A DNA stretch of 64,000 nt from Propionispira raffinosivorans DSM 20765. GTDB lineage: Bacteria > Bacillota > Negativicutes > Selenomonadales > Selenomonadaceae. Made by a program: the position numbers and the translations under genes. Below are positions 26,957-35,278 of the stretch, one piece after another; the first letter of the stretch is position 1; each line of letters begins with the position of its first letter. The stretch lies in the NCBI RefSeq assembly GCF_000381065.1, contig NZ_KB905842.1, positions 143,995 to 207,994 of the forward strand. The letters run 5' to 3'. The notes under the pieces were generated by a model. The model worked only from the letters and a program-made list of their open reading frames with translations. It searched no databases and was not told the origin of the DNA.

Positions 26957-26985
26957 TTTTAGAATGTACAATCACTTTTCGTAGA

Positions 26986-27035
26986 AAGACAGTATGTCAT
27001 ATCCTTGGTAGTTGAGGGGTGATGTACTGTCTTTT
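26986..27035 (+). terminator. Long hairpin between the oxidation operon and the hydrogenase genes
   Basis: AAAGACAGTA (26986-26995) pairs with TACTGTCTTT (27026-27035); wobble and Watson-Crick pairs extend inward, and TTTTAATA follows. It is placed to end the acyl-CoA operon, or to act as an attenuator for the hydrogenase genes starting at 27097. Confidence 0.55.
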
Positions 27036-27096
27036 AATATATCAAGAAAATTTAGAGTCGGTGGAATTTCAAATGGGATTTGAGGGGGTTATTTTT

Positions 27097-27594
27097 ATGC
27101 CAGAAAATATACTGGAAAGAGTATTAACAAGAGAATTAGCACGGCAAATTGATGGAATTTTAAGTAACTATCAATATGATGCATCGCATTTGATCGGAAT
27201 TTTATTGGATATACAGCAAATTATACCTAAACATTATATTCCAGAAGAAATAGCTTATTATTTAGCACAAAAACTTAATGTAAAAATTACCAATATTTAC
27301 GATTGTATCACTTTTTATAGCTCAATCTATAGTAAAGCCAGAGCCGAGTACCCCTTGCAAATTTGTAATAGCATTGTTTGTAAAGTGAAAAAAGAGGAAC
27401 GGTTAGCGATGGATCTGAAAAAAATTTTAAAGGTAGAAATCGATCAAGCAACTGCAGATGGTAAATTTATTATTGAAATGGTACCTTGTTTTGGTGCCTG
27501 CGATGTGGCTCCAGCGGTCAAGGTAAATGGAAAAGTATATGGTAATTTAAACAATGAAGAAAAAATAAAAGCAATGCTTCAAGAACTTGTGTGA
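27097..27594 (+). CDS. NuoE/HydC-like [2Fe-2S] subunit of NADH-linked hydrogenase
   Basis: 165 aa from ATG 27097 (GAGGGGG upstream); the longer frame begins inside a hairpin. An N-terminal helical segment (HLIGILLDIQQIIPKHYIPEE) and a thioredoxin-like fold carry the four ligands CNSIVC (C-x4-C) and CFGAC (C-x3-C), the NuoE pattern for one [2Fe-2S] cluster. The DVAPAVKVNG stretch following the last Cys is typical. It is the small diaphorase subunit of a three-gene HydABC-type [FeFe] hydrogenase whose other two subunits follow with short or overlapping junctions. Confidence 0.9.
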   Translation: MPENILERVLTRELARQIDGILSNYQYDASHLIGILLDIQQIIPKHYIPEEIAYYLAQKLNVKITNIYDCITFYSSIYSKARAEYPLQICNSIVCKVKKEERLAMDLKKILKVEIDQATADGKFIIEMVPCFGACDVAPAVKVNGKVYGNLNNEEKIKAMLQELV

Positions 27595-27603
27595 GGAGAT
27601 AAA

Positions 27604-28878
27604 ATGATGACAATGGCAGTTAAGTTTATGACGAAAAATTTTGGCCGTTATGATATCCGTTCGCTTGCTTCTTATATGGAAATTGGTGGATTAACAGCCT
27701 TAAAAAAAGCGATTCAGATGCCAGGCGATGATATAGCAGCATTGCTTACCGCAGCAGGCATTAAAGGACGGGGTGGAGCCGCGTATCCAATGGGAAAAAA
27801 ATGGCTGCAGGCAAGAGCTGTAAAAGCGGCAGAAAAAGTGATCATTTGTAATGCCGATGAAGGGGAACCTTGTACATTTAAAGATAGAACTCTTATTCAA
27901 AATGATCCTTTCAATTTGTTGGAAGGTATGATTATTGCTGGATATGTCATTGAGGCACAACATGGTTATATTTATTTGCGTGAAGAATACAGTTATTTGA
28001 AATCTATCTTGTTAAACGCGATCGAGCAGCTTACGGAAAAAAACTTTTTGGGAAAGAATATTCTTGGTAAAAAAGGCTTTGATTATGAATTACATCTTTG
28101 CAGTGGTGCCGGGGCATATGTATGTGGTGAAGGGACGGCGCTGATTGAATCTATAGAAGGTAAAAGCGGCAGGCCTAGAATGAAACCACCTTATATAAAA
28201 CAGTGTGGTTTGTATAATCATCCGACATGTGTACAAAATGTTGAGAGCTTATCACTTGTTGCAGCTATTGTGAATGATGAAAATAACATATATCAGACGT
28301 ATGGAACGAAAGGAGAAAAAAATTCCATTGGAACGAAACTGATTAGTGTTGCCGGGAATGTAAAGCAGCCGGGCGTTTTCGAAATTCCTTTTGGAATAAC
28401 AATAAGAGATATTATTTATGGACTTGCCGGGGGGCTGGAAGATCAGCCAATTAGGCTTATACAATTTGGCGGAGCATCCGGTAAAGTTGCTAGTAAAGAT
28501 ATACTTGATACACCATATTCTTATGAACATTTGATAAAGGCTGGTGTGGGGATAGGATCAGGAGCTATCTTAGTTGTCGATGAAAGTACAAGTGTAATTG
28601 ATTTTTTAATTACAACACAGGCATTTTTCAGTCATGAAAGCTGTGGACAATGTGCTCCCTGCCGTGAAGGCAATCGACAGATTCGGTTATTGCTGCAAAA
28701 GATTAAAGATGGAGTACATACGCAGGCAGATATCGAAAAACTTAACTCAATTGCAGATATTATGACAGTATCTTCTTTGTGTGGACTGGGACAGGCATCG
28801 CAAAATGCTCTTAAAACAGCTATGAAAGTATTTCCTGATGAATTTAAAATCATGGAACGAGGTGTGGAAATTGGCTAA
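27604..28878 (+). CDS. NuoF/HydB-like NADH-binding flavoprotein subunit (short form)
   Basis: 424 aa. FMN/NADH-binding loop IKGRGGAAYPMGKKW, then NADEGEPCTFKDR and the glycine-rich ICNADEGEP/GAGAYVCGEGTALIESIEG region. Near the C terminus is the [4Fe-4S] motif SCGQCAPCREG with a later Cys in SSLCGLGQ. The size is that of NuoF. HydB/HndC subunits of electron-bifurcating hydrogenases are usually much longer, with an N-terminal [2Fe-2S] thioredoxin-like domain and a C-terminal two-cluster ferredoxin domain. Both are absent here, which points to simple NADH-dependent H2 production rather than ferredoxin/NADH confurcation. Confidence 0.9.
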   Translation: MMTMAVKFMTKNFGRYDIRSLASYMEIGGLTALKKAIQMPGDDIAALLTAAGIKGRGGAAYPMGKKWLQARAVKAAEKVIICNADEGEPCTFKDRTLIQNDPFNLLEGMIIAGYVIEAQHGYIYLREEYSYLKSILLNAIEQLTEKNFLGKNILGKKGFDYELHLCSGAGAYVCGEGTALIESIEGKSGRPRMKPPYIKQCGLYNHPTCVQNVESLSLVAAIVNDENNIYQTYGTKGEKNSIGTKLISVAGNVKQPGVFEIPFGITIRDIIYGLAGGLEDQPIRLIQFGGASGKVASKDILDTPYSYEHLIKAGVGIGSGAILVVDESTSVIDFLITTQAFFSHESCGQCAPCREGNRQIRLLLQKIKDGVHTQADIEKLNSIADIMTVSSLCGLGQASQNALKTAMKVFPDEFKIMERGVEIG

Positions 28879-30619
28879 AATCAATGTGAAAATTAATGGA
28901 GTTTTGATTGAAGTTGAATCAGGGACCCGAATTATTGAAGCGGCAAAAAGTTTAAATATAGAAATTCCTCATCTATGTTATCATCCGGACCAAAGAATCA
29001 AAGCATTATGTCGTATTTGTTCGGTTGAAGTTGTTGGCAGTAAAAAAATGTCAGCGGCCTGTTCAACTTATGTATGGGATGGGATGGAAATTCTAACGAA
29101 CACCAAGAAAGTGTATGATACACAAAAAGGTATTCTGGAAATGATTTTGGCCAATCATAAACAGGACTGTTTGTCTTGTTCAAGAAATGGAAATTGTGAA
29201 CTTCAGAATCTTTGTATGCGGTTTGGAATTCAAAGGCAGACACTGGATAAAACGGTAAATCCTGTTTATTTAGATGATAATCCATGTATTGAACGTAATA
29301 TGGATAAATGTGTAAAGTGTGGCCGCTGTGATAAGATTTGTCGCGACGTGCAGGGGGTAAGTGCTATAACCTGGGCCGGACGATCTGAAACATTTACGTT
29401 TACAACCGCCTATAACAAGTCCTTGATGGATACGGATTGTGTGCTTTGCGGTCAATGTACGACGGTATGTCCTGTCGGTGCTATTGTAGAAAAAGATAAT
29501 ACGCAAACAGTTCGGGAAGCCATACAAGATTCGGGGAAACATGTTATTGTTCAAGTAGCACCTGCTGTTAGAGTGGCTCTTGGCGATATTTTTGAGTTGG
29601 AGAAAGGAACTGTTGTAACTGGCAAAATGGTGACCGCTTTGAAGCAGCTTGGTTTTGATAAAGTGTTTGATACCGTATTTGCTGCCGATGTGACTATTAT
29701 GGAAGAAGGGAATGAGCTATTGGATAGAATTCGTAATAATGGAATATTGCCAATGATTACTTCTTGCAGTCCAGGCTGGGTAAATTATATGGAAAAACAT
29801 TATAGTGATCAGATTGATCATTTGTCTACAGCAAAATCTCCGCAGCAAATCTTTGGTGCAATCGCAAAATCTTATTACGCTGACAAAAGCAATATGAATA
29901 AAAAGAACATTATAACGGTATCTGTTATGCCTTGCGTTACAAAAAAATTTGAGGCGGCGAGACCCGAGATGGCAAACGATGGGGTACGAGACGTGGATAT
30001 TGTTATTACGACGCGGGAACTTGCAAAAATGATTCAGTATGCTGGAATAGATTTTGTCGCTTTAGAAGAGTCTGAATTTGATAGTCCGTTGGGAGAAGGA
30101 ACTGGTGCGGGTGTTATTTTTGGGACAACAGGGGGAGTCACGGAAGCTGCTGTCAGGACCGTATATGAAGTGGTAATGGAAGATGAACTTGAAAAACTCG
30201 AATTTAAAGATGCAAGGGGTTTGCAAGGAATTAAAGAGGCTGAAGTTGATTTAAAGGGTAGAAAATTGAAAATCGCAGTAGCACATGGACTTGCTAATGC
30301 CCAAAAAATTATGGAACAAATTAAAGCGGGAACGAGTCCATACACGTTTATTGAAATTATGGCTTGTCCAGGCGGGTGTATAGGTGGAGGTGGCCAACCG
30401 CTTAACACAACAATTGACGGCAAGAAAATGCGTATGGATGCAATTTATGAAATTGATTGTAGTAAGAAGATTAGAAAATCGCATGAAAATCCAGAAGTGC
30501 AAAAACTATATCGAGAGTTTTTGGGGAAACCCCTTAGTGAGAAATCACATGAGTTGTTGCATACACATTATCATAAAGCGAATAAAAGGTATGATTTTTC
30601 TTATTTAGATGAATCATAA
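28871..30619 (+). CDS. hydA: [FeFe] hydrogenase catalytic subunit (HydA/HndD type)
   Basis: 582 aa from TTG 28871, with GAGGT eight bases upstream; it overlaps the NuoF-like stop by 8 bases. N-terminal plant-type [2Fe-2S] ligands are CYHPDQRIKALCRIC...C, followed by a His-ligated cluster segment HKQDCLSCSRNGNCELQNLC. Two [4Fe-4S] clusters come next: CVKCGRCDKIC and CVLCGQCTTVC. H-cluster motifs are TSCSPGWV, MPCVTKKFEAARPE and MACPGGCIGGGGQP. A small-subunit-like tail (FLGKPLSEKSHELLHTHY) ends it. All H-cluster cysteines are present. It reduces protons to H2 with electrons from the NuoE/NuoF-like subunits. Maturases HydEFG are not in the window. Confidence 0.93.
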   Translation: MAKINVKINGVLIEVESGTRIIEAAKSLNIEIPHLCYHPDQRIKALCRICSVEVVGSKKMSAACSTYVWDGMEILTNTKKVYDTQKGILEMILANHKQDCLSCSRNGNCELQNLCMRFGIQRQTLDKTVNPVYLDDNPCIERNMDKCVKCGRCDKICRDVQGVSAITWAGRSETFTFTTAYNKSLMDTDCVLCGQCTTVCPVGAIVEKDNTQTVREAIQDSGKHVIVQVAPAVRVALGDIFELEKGTVVTGKMVTALKQLGFDKVFDTVFAADVTIMEEGNELLDRIRNNGILPMITSCSPGWVNYMEKHYSDQIDHLSTAKSPQQIFGAIAKSYYADKSNMNKKNIITVSVMPCVTKKFEAARPEMANDGVRDVDIVITTRELAKMIQYAGIDFVALEESEFDSPLGEGTGAGVIFGTTGGVTEAAVRTVYEVVMEDELEKLEFKDARGLQGIKEAEVDLKGRKLKIAVAHGLANAQKIMEQIKAGTSPYTFIEIMACPGGCIGGGGQPLNTTIDGKKMRMDAIYEIDCSKKIRKSHENPEVQKLYREFLGKPLSEKSHELLHTHYHKANKRYDFSYLDES

Positions 30620-30651
30620 AAATTTAAAATAAGGAGGCCGCTGGGATTTAT

Positions 30652-32619
30652 ATGAGAAGTATTCAATCTATTTTTATTATATTAATGATTACAATTTTAG
30701 TGGTTACGGCCGGTACCTTAACAACGATCAACTATATCAAAACGGAAACTGTTTTGGTTGATGGCATAGAACAACATTTAACGGATACGACCAGAGAAGC
30801 AGCAGGAAATGTTGACTGTTGGCTGCAATTGCGTATGTCGGAATTGGAGGGCTTGGCGAATTCTCCAGTCTTGCGTAGTGGTGATGAAAAGGCAATTAAT
30901 ACATATTTGCTGCAGGAAAATCAAAGGCTGCCAATTTATAGTACTTTTTGGGTATCTGATCCAGATGGAAATTGGTATTCGCCAGTCGGCTCATCGGGAA
31001 GTATTCAAGAGAGAGCTTATTATAAACAGGTTTTAACAACGAAAAAAACTGTAATTTCTGAGCCTTTGATTGGGAAGGCAGATGGAAAAATGGCAGTTGT
31101 TGTTGCTGTTCCGGTGATTAAAGATGGACAGTTAGTAGCGATTTTGGGCGGTAATGTAAAAATGGATGAATTGATGCAATTGATTTCTTCCATTAAAATT
31201 GGGCAGTCGGGGTTTGCTACATTGTATCAATTAGATGGTACTGTTTTAGTGGATCGAGATTCGAAAAAAAATTTGCAGTATAATCCATTACAGGAGGCAG
31301 ACAGCCCCTTGTCTGGAGTTGTAAAAAAACTAAAAAATGCACAATCAGGTATTGAGGAGATTGTGGAAAATGGAGAAGCTGAATATGTGTCTTATGCCCC
31401 GTTGAAGAATGTAAACTGGGCAATTACAGCAACAGCTTTCGTCCATGAATTTAAGAATCCGCTGATAGCCATTCGCTTATGGTCCATTATTTCTGCTATT
31501 ATTCTTGTTGTTTTAGCAGCATTGGCGGTATTGTTCTTTACAAGACGTCTTATCAAGCCTTTAAAACAGTTGCAGGTGGCGGCTGAAAAATTGTCGAATG
31601 GTGATTGTACAACGGTTATAGATATACAAGAGAAAAATGAAATTGGCAAATTGGCAGAGTCGTTTAAAATAATGATGCAGAATATTCAAGGTTTGGTTGG
31701 ACATATCAAACAATCCGCCTTACAAGTAGCTTCATCATCTGAACAGTTAACTTCTAGTGTAGGACAATCGGCTGAGGCAGCTAACCAAGTTACTCTTGTT
31801 ATTGCAGAGGTTGCCAAAGGAGCAGACATACAGGTCAAGGCTGTGGATACAGCAACTCTTATTGTAGAAAAAATGTCTGGAAATATTCAACAGGCAATTG
31901 ATGGTGCAGCTAGTGTAGTTCATGTTACCAGCAAAACATCTCAGGCTGCCGAAACGGGGAATAAAGCGCTGCAATCTGCCTCAGATCAGATGAAAAATAT
32001 TGAAATTGCAATTGAAAAAGTAGCTGAAGTTGTTGGGAAATTGGGTGAACGTTCCAAGGAGATTGGACAAATAGTGAGTGCTATTTCAGGAATTGCCGGG
32101 CAAACTAATTTATTGGCACTTAACGCTGCGATTGAGGCTGCTCGAGCTGGTGATCAGGGACGTGGTTTTGCGGTGGTGGCAGAAGAAGTGCGCAAACTAG
32201 CCGAACAATCGGAGGGGTCGGCCAAAAAAATTGCGACTCTTATTGGTGAAATTCAGTCTGATACAGAATGTGCGGTCATTTCTATGGATGCGGGAACTCA
32301 TGAAGTAATCTGTGGTACAGAAGTTGTCACTTCAGCTGGCTTGACCTTTAAAGAGATTGCTGAATTGGTTAAACAAGCAGAGTCCGAAGCTCATGGTATT
32401 TCAGCTGTAATTGGGCAGGTGTCGGTTGACAGTAAAAATTTGGTTTCTGATATTGAGTCAATAAATCATATTAGCGGAGAAACATCAGGACAAACGCAGA
32501 CTGTTTTAGCATCAACGGAAGAACAATCTGCTGGTATGCAAGAAATTGCATCATCTAGTCAGGCTTTAGCTCAGATGGCTGAGGAATTACAGCATGCGGT
32601 TAGTAAGTTTAAAATCTGA
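30652..32619 (+). CDS. Methyl-accepting chemotaxis protein with dCache sensor
   Basis: 655 aa. TM1 is at about 8-28, an extracytoplasmic double-Cache-type domain (~35-275) has [17 protein letters not shown] and [19 protein letters not shown], and TM2 is at ~278-303. HAMP follows (~304-356), then the MA signalling domain with the tip [20 protein letters not shown]. dCache receptors usually sense amino acids, organic acids or other small ligands. It lies 32 bases after hydA with its own AAGGAGG and a terminator behind it. It is probably co-transcribed with the hydrogenase or expressed from a nearby promoter, suggesting taxis linked to the acyl-CoA/H2 metabolism of this block. Confidence 0.92.
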   Translation: MRSIQSIFIILMITILVVTAGTLTTINYIKTETVLVDGIEQHLTDTTREAAGNVDCWLQLRMSELEGLANSPVLRSGDEKAINTYLLQENQRLPIYSTFWVSDPDGNWYSPVGSSGSIQERAYYKQVLTTKKTVISEPLIGKADGKMAVVVAVPVIKDGQLVAILGGNVKMDELMQLISSIKIGQSGFATLYQLDGTVLVDRDSKKNLQYNPLQEADSPLSGVVKKLKNAQSGIEEIVENGEAEYVSYAPLKNVNWAITATAFVHEFKNPLIAIRLWSIISAIILVVLAALAVLFFTRRLIKPLKQLQVAAEKLSNGDCTTVIDIQEKNEIGKLAESFKIMMQNIQGLVGHIKQSALQVASSSEQLTSSVGQSAEAANQVTLVIAEVAKGADIQVKAVDTATLIVEKMSGNIQQAIDGAASVVHVTSKTSQAAETGNKALQSASDQMKNIEIAIEKVAEVVGKLGERSKEIGQIVSAISGIAGQTNLLALNAAIEAARAGDQGRGFAVVAEEVRKLAEQSEGSAKKIATLIGEIQSDTECAVISMDAGTHEVICGTEVVTSAGLTFKEIAELVKQAESEAHGISAVIGQVSVDSKNLVSDIESINHISGETSGQTQTVLASTEEQSAGMQEIASSSQALAQMAEELQHAVSKFKI

Positions 32620-32658
32620 TTCAAGAAAAACTTATTTATATAGGATAAAAATACAATT

Positions 32659-32683
32659 GGACTGCAGAAATTTTCTGCAGTCC
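32659..32683 (+). terminator. Terminator after the chemoreceptor gene
   Basis: GGACTGCAGAA pairs with TTCTGCAGTCC around a short loop, about 40 bases after the chemoreceptor stop, followed by a weak T-rich tract GATTAGTTT. Confidence 0.7.
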
Positions 32684-32788
32684 GATTAGTTTATAAGGAA
32701 CATTATATGATGGATTGAACTTTTGAAATTGAGGTCATGACTTCGTCAGTAAGTCGGTTTTGCTTGATATATCAGGAGTAAACCCGGT

Positions 32789-33433
32789 TTACTCATTTTC
32801 GCTCTTTTTTATAGCGTCAAGATAGCTGTAAACCGTAACCTTGGATATATTTAATTTTTCAGCAACTTTTTCTATTGCTCCTTTGATTAGAAAAACACCT
32901 TTTTTGTCCATAAATTGAATCAATTCAATTTTATCTTTTCGTTTTAAAGTTGTTACAGAGCTATTGCCAATCATTTTATTTATAAGATCTTCTACGATTT
33001 CGATAACGTTATCAAAGGGTTCTACAGTGGCTTCGATTTTTTCTTGCTGTGTGTCCATAAATTCATCTAATAATATTTTCATATCGTTTAATGGGCTTAA
33101 ATCGTAATTTACACACAAAGCACCTATTACTTCACCCTTAGCATCGCGAAGAAGTGCCGTGGACGATTTGATTTTTTTCCCAGCAATGGTCGTAGTTCTG
33201 TAATTTGCGGTACAATCGTTCTCAAAATTTTTGGAGAGCAAAACGTCTTTTATTAAATGTTCAAATGGTTGTCCGACCTGACGTCCCGTGACGTGGTTAT
33301 TAACGGTATATACCACTGAATTTTGAGGAATTGATAAATCATGGAGTACTACTTCACAATTTTTGCCGAAGGTTTGCGCTATTAAATTTGCGATGGGTAT
33401 GTAGGTTTCTAATGCCTTATTTTTACTAGTCAC
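32789..33433 (-). CDS. YheO/DauR-type PAS-HTH transcriptional regulator
   Basis: 214 aa. The N-terminal YheO-like PAS domain spans about 5-120 (TFGKNCEVVLHDLSIPQNSVVY, ALCVNYDLSPL). A C-terminal DNA-binding HTH_22 spans about 150-210 (KGAIEKVAEKLNISKVTVYSYL). DauR, a family member, represses D-amino-acid catabolic genes. It is divergent from a RidA plus PLP-enzyme pair, so it probably controls breakdown or detoxification of an amino acid. Its minus-strand leader begins in the 33434-33609 gap, which is very AT-rich and has no clear palindrome. Confidence 0.88.
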   Translation of the reverse strand: MTSKNKALETYIPIANLIAQTFGKNCEVVLHDLSIPQNSVVYTVNNHVTGRQVGQPFEHLIKDVLLSKNFENDCTANYRTTTIAGKKIKSSTALLRDAKGEVIGALCVNYDLSPLNDMKILLDEFMDTQQEKIEATVEPFDNVIEIVEDLINKMIGNSSVTTLKRKDKIELIQFMDKKGVFLIKGAIEKVAEKLNISKVTVYSYLDAIKKSENE

Positions 33434-33609
33434 TTAAATTTTAACTCCTTTTGTATAAAAAAATCTACAAACACCTTGAATTTGTATAATTTTTTATATA
33501 TAATATAGAAAAGAGGTAGAATATACTATTTATTATATATTTTTTTATATGATAGTCAAATATTTTACTTTGAAAATTTATATGTTAGCAAAATGAAAGG
33601 TTACATATT

Positions 33610-33993
33610 ATGGAAAAAATTATACCCAGATATGCTTCTGAAAACAAAGGACATTATACCCCGGGAATTATTTCAAATGGAATGCTGTATATTTCGGGAC
33701 AACTATCCATTGATCCTGATACACACAAAGTGGCAAATGGCGGAATAGAAGAACACGCAAGGCTTGCTTTGGCAAATCTTGATCATATTTTAAATGAATC
33801 GAATTGTTGTCGCACGGATGTTGTCCAGTGCAGAGTCTATATTTCGGATATTGAAAAATGGGATGCGGTAAATCGTGTTTATACGGAATTTTTTAGGGAA
33901 CACAAACCAGCTCGAATCGTTGTACCTGTAGGGCGGCTTCATTTCGGCTGTCTTGTGGAAATTGAGGCTATTGCTGAGGTGAATAATAAATGA
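33610..33993 (+). CDS. RidA-family enamine/imine deaminase
   Basis: 127 aa, RidA length. The fold signatures are PGIISNGMLYISGQLSIDP and the C-terminal HKPARIVVPVGRLHFGCLVEIEAIAE, with the substrate-carboxylate-binding Arg in PAR and the Glu of VEIEAIA. RidA proteins hydrolyse reactive 2-aminoacrylate-type enamines made by PLP-dependent dehydratases. The next gene, which overlaps it by 4 bases, is exactly such a PLP enzyme. The pairing argues that the PLP enzyme releases an enamine intermediate. Confidence 0.9.
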   Translation: MEKIIPRYASENKGHYTPGIISNGMLYISGQLSIDPDTHKVANGGIEEHARLALANLDHILNESNCCRTDVVQCRVYISDIEKWDAVNRVYTEFFREHKPARIVVPVGRLHFGCLVEIEAIAEVNNK

Positions 33994-35084
33994 AATATAT
34001 TTGTTCGAAATGTGGAAAATCGATATCGGTAACAACTAGAAAGGCAATGTGCGATTGTGGTGGTCTTTGGAAGCTTGATTATAAACCGCCGAAGTTTGAT
34101 CTGTCTTTGATTGATCGTGATACGTGGAGTCTTTTTCGTTATCGAGCATTTATGCCAATTTATGACGAATATTGGCGTGAAGTTACTTTAGGAGAAGGTA
34201 TGACACCTGTAATAGAGTTTGATGAGGACGTTCTATTGAAAATGGAGTATTACATGCCAACTTTATCTTTTAAAGATAGAGGGGCAGCTGTATTGATGGC
34301 TCATTGTAAATCGATTGGAGTAGATTCTGTTGTACAAGACAGCAGTGGGAATGCTGGAAATAGTGTAGCGGCTTATTGTGCAAAAACGGGTATTGCTTGT
34401 GAGATTTTTGTTCCTGAAGGAACATCACAAAAAAAGATTCATATGATTGAATCTCATAAGGCTCGGGTGAATATTGTCCCGGGGTCGAGAGATCACTGTG
34501 CCGATGTCTGTCGGGCGAAAGTAGAATCAGAAGGAATGTATTATGCAAACCATGTTTATAATCCATTCTTCTATCAAGGAACAAAAACTTATATTTATGA
34601 AGTTTTTGAACAGTTGCATCGAATACCCCAAAACATTTTTGTTCCGTTAGGTAACGGAACCTTGTTTATTGGTATTGTAAAGGCGTTGGAGGAACTTATG
34701 GATAGTGGGATTATTGAAAAATTTCCTAATATTATTGCAGTTCAAAGTGAGTGTTGTGATCCTTTTGCGAAGGCTGTACGTATTGGGTCAAAACATCCAG
34801 CTATAGTAACTCCTTCACCGACAATGGCGGAGGGGATTGCAATCGGCGTACCGATGCGCGGTGATGAAATATTGGAATATATCTATAAGTATCATATAAA
34901 AATAATTACAGCTCCTGAAAATCACATTATGGAAGCTAGAATGGCACTGGCGGCGAAAGGGATTTACTGTGAACATACGACAGCTGCCACGTATGCAGCA
35001 TATATGAAATATTGTGAGTTAAATGGCAAAACAACGGATTGTTTGCTTCCTATGTGTGGCGCTGGTCTTAAATCAGATCATTAA
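33990..35084 (+). CDS. Fold-type II PLP enzyme, threonine-synthase-like
   Basis: 364 aa. An N-terminal four-cysteine zinc-ribbon-like segment (CSKCGKS...MCDCGGLW) matches that of short threonine synthases. The PLP lysine lies in PTLSFKDRGAAV, the phosphate/cofactor loop in SSGNAGNSVAAYCAK, and the late glycine loop in PLGNGTLFIGIV. It could be a threonine synthase, but no homoserine-pathway genes are near. RidA and a DauR-type regulator suggest instead a catabolic ammonia-lyase or dehydratase acting on a hydroxy- or diamino acid. The stop-start overlap with ridA means coupled translation. The substrate is unassigned. Confidence 0.8.
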   Translation: MKYICSKCGKSISVTTRKAMCDCGGLWKLDYKPPKFDLSLIDRDTWSLFRYRAFMPIYDEYWREVTLGEGMTPVIEFDEDVLLKMEYYMPTLSFKDRGAAVLMAHCKSIGVDSVVQDSSGNAGNSVAAYCAKTGIACEIFVPEGTSQKKIHMIESHKARVNIVPGSRDHCADVCRAKVESEGMYYANHVYNPFFYQGTKTYIYEVFEQLHRIPQNIFVPLGNGTLFIGIVKALEELMDSGIIEKFPNIIAVQSECCDPFAKAVRIGSKHPAIVTPSPTMAEGIAIGVPMRGDEILEYIYKYHIKIITAPENHIMEARMALAAKGIYCEHTTAATYAAYMKYCELNGKTTDCLLPMCGAGLKSDH

Positions 35085-35115
35085 TGGCAGTAAAAAACTA
35101 TATAAATAATGAATT

Positions 35116-35157
35116 AAAAACAACTTTCTATGATAAAATTATAGGAAGTTGTTTTTT
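35116..35157 (+). terminator. Terminator after the RidA/PLP operon
   Basis: AAAAACAACTT-CTAT (35116-35131) pairs with ATAG-AAGTTGTTTTT (35141-35156) and is followed by further Ts. One mismatch in the stem. Confidence 0.8.
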
Positions 35158-35278
35158 TATTATGTCATGTCCGTCGCGGTTATATTTAGGTAGAGGTCGA
35201 TCATTTGTGATTTGAACAGAAGACGATGATTTTTGTAGTATACTCATAGAGGATTTGGATTAGAAGAGGTGTATAAAT

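Noticed and set aside
27604..28878. Assigning this gene and 27097-27594 as the missing nuoF and nuoE of complex I
   Set aside because: They are arranged with and overlap an [FeFe] hydrogenase gene, 20 kb from the nuo operon and in a different transcription unit.
30034..30423. 129-aa minus-strand ORF inside hydA
   Set aside because: Antisense to conserved H-cluster motifs; Pro/Ser-rich composition is typical of a shadow frame.
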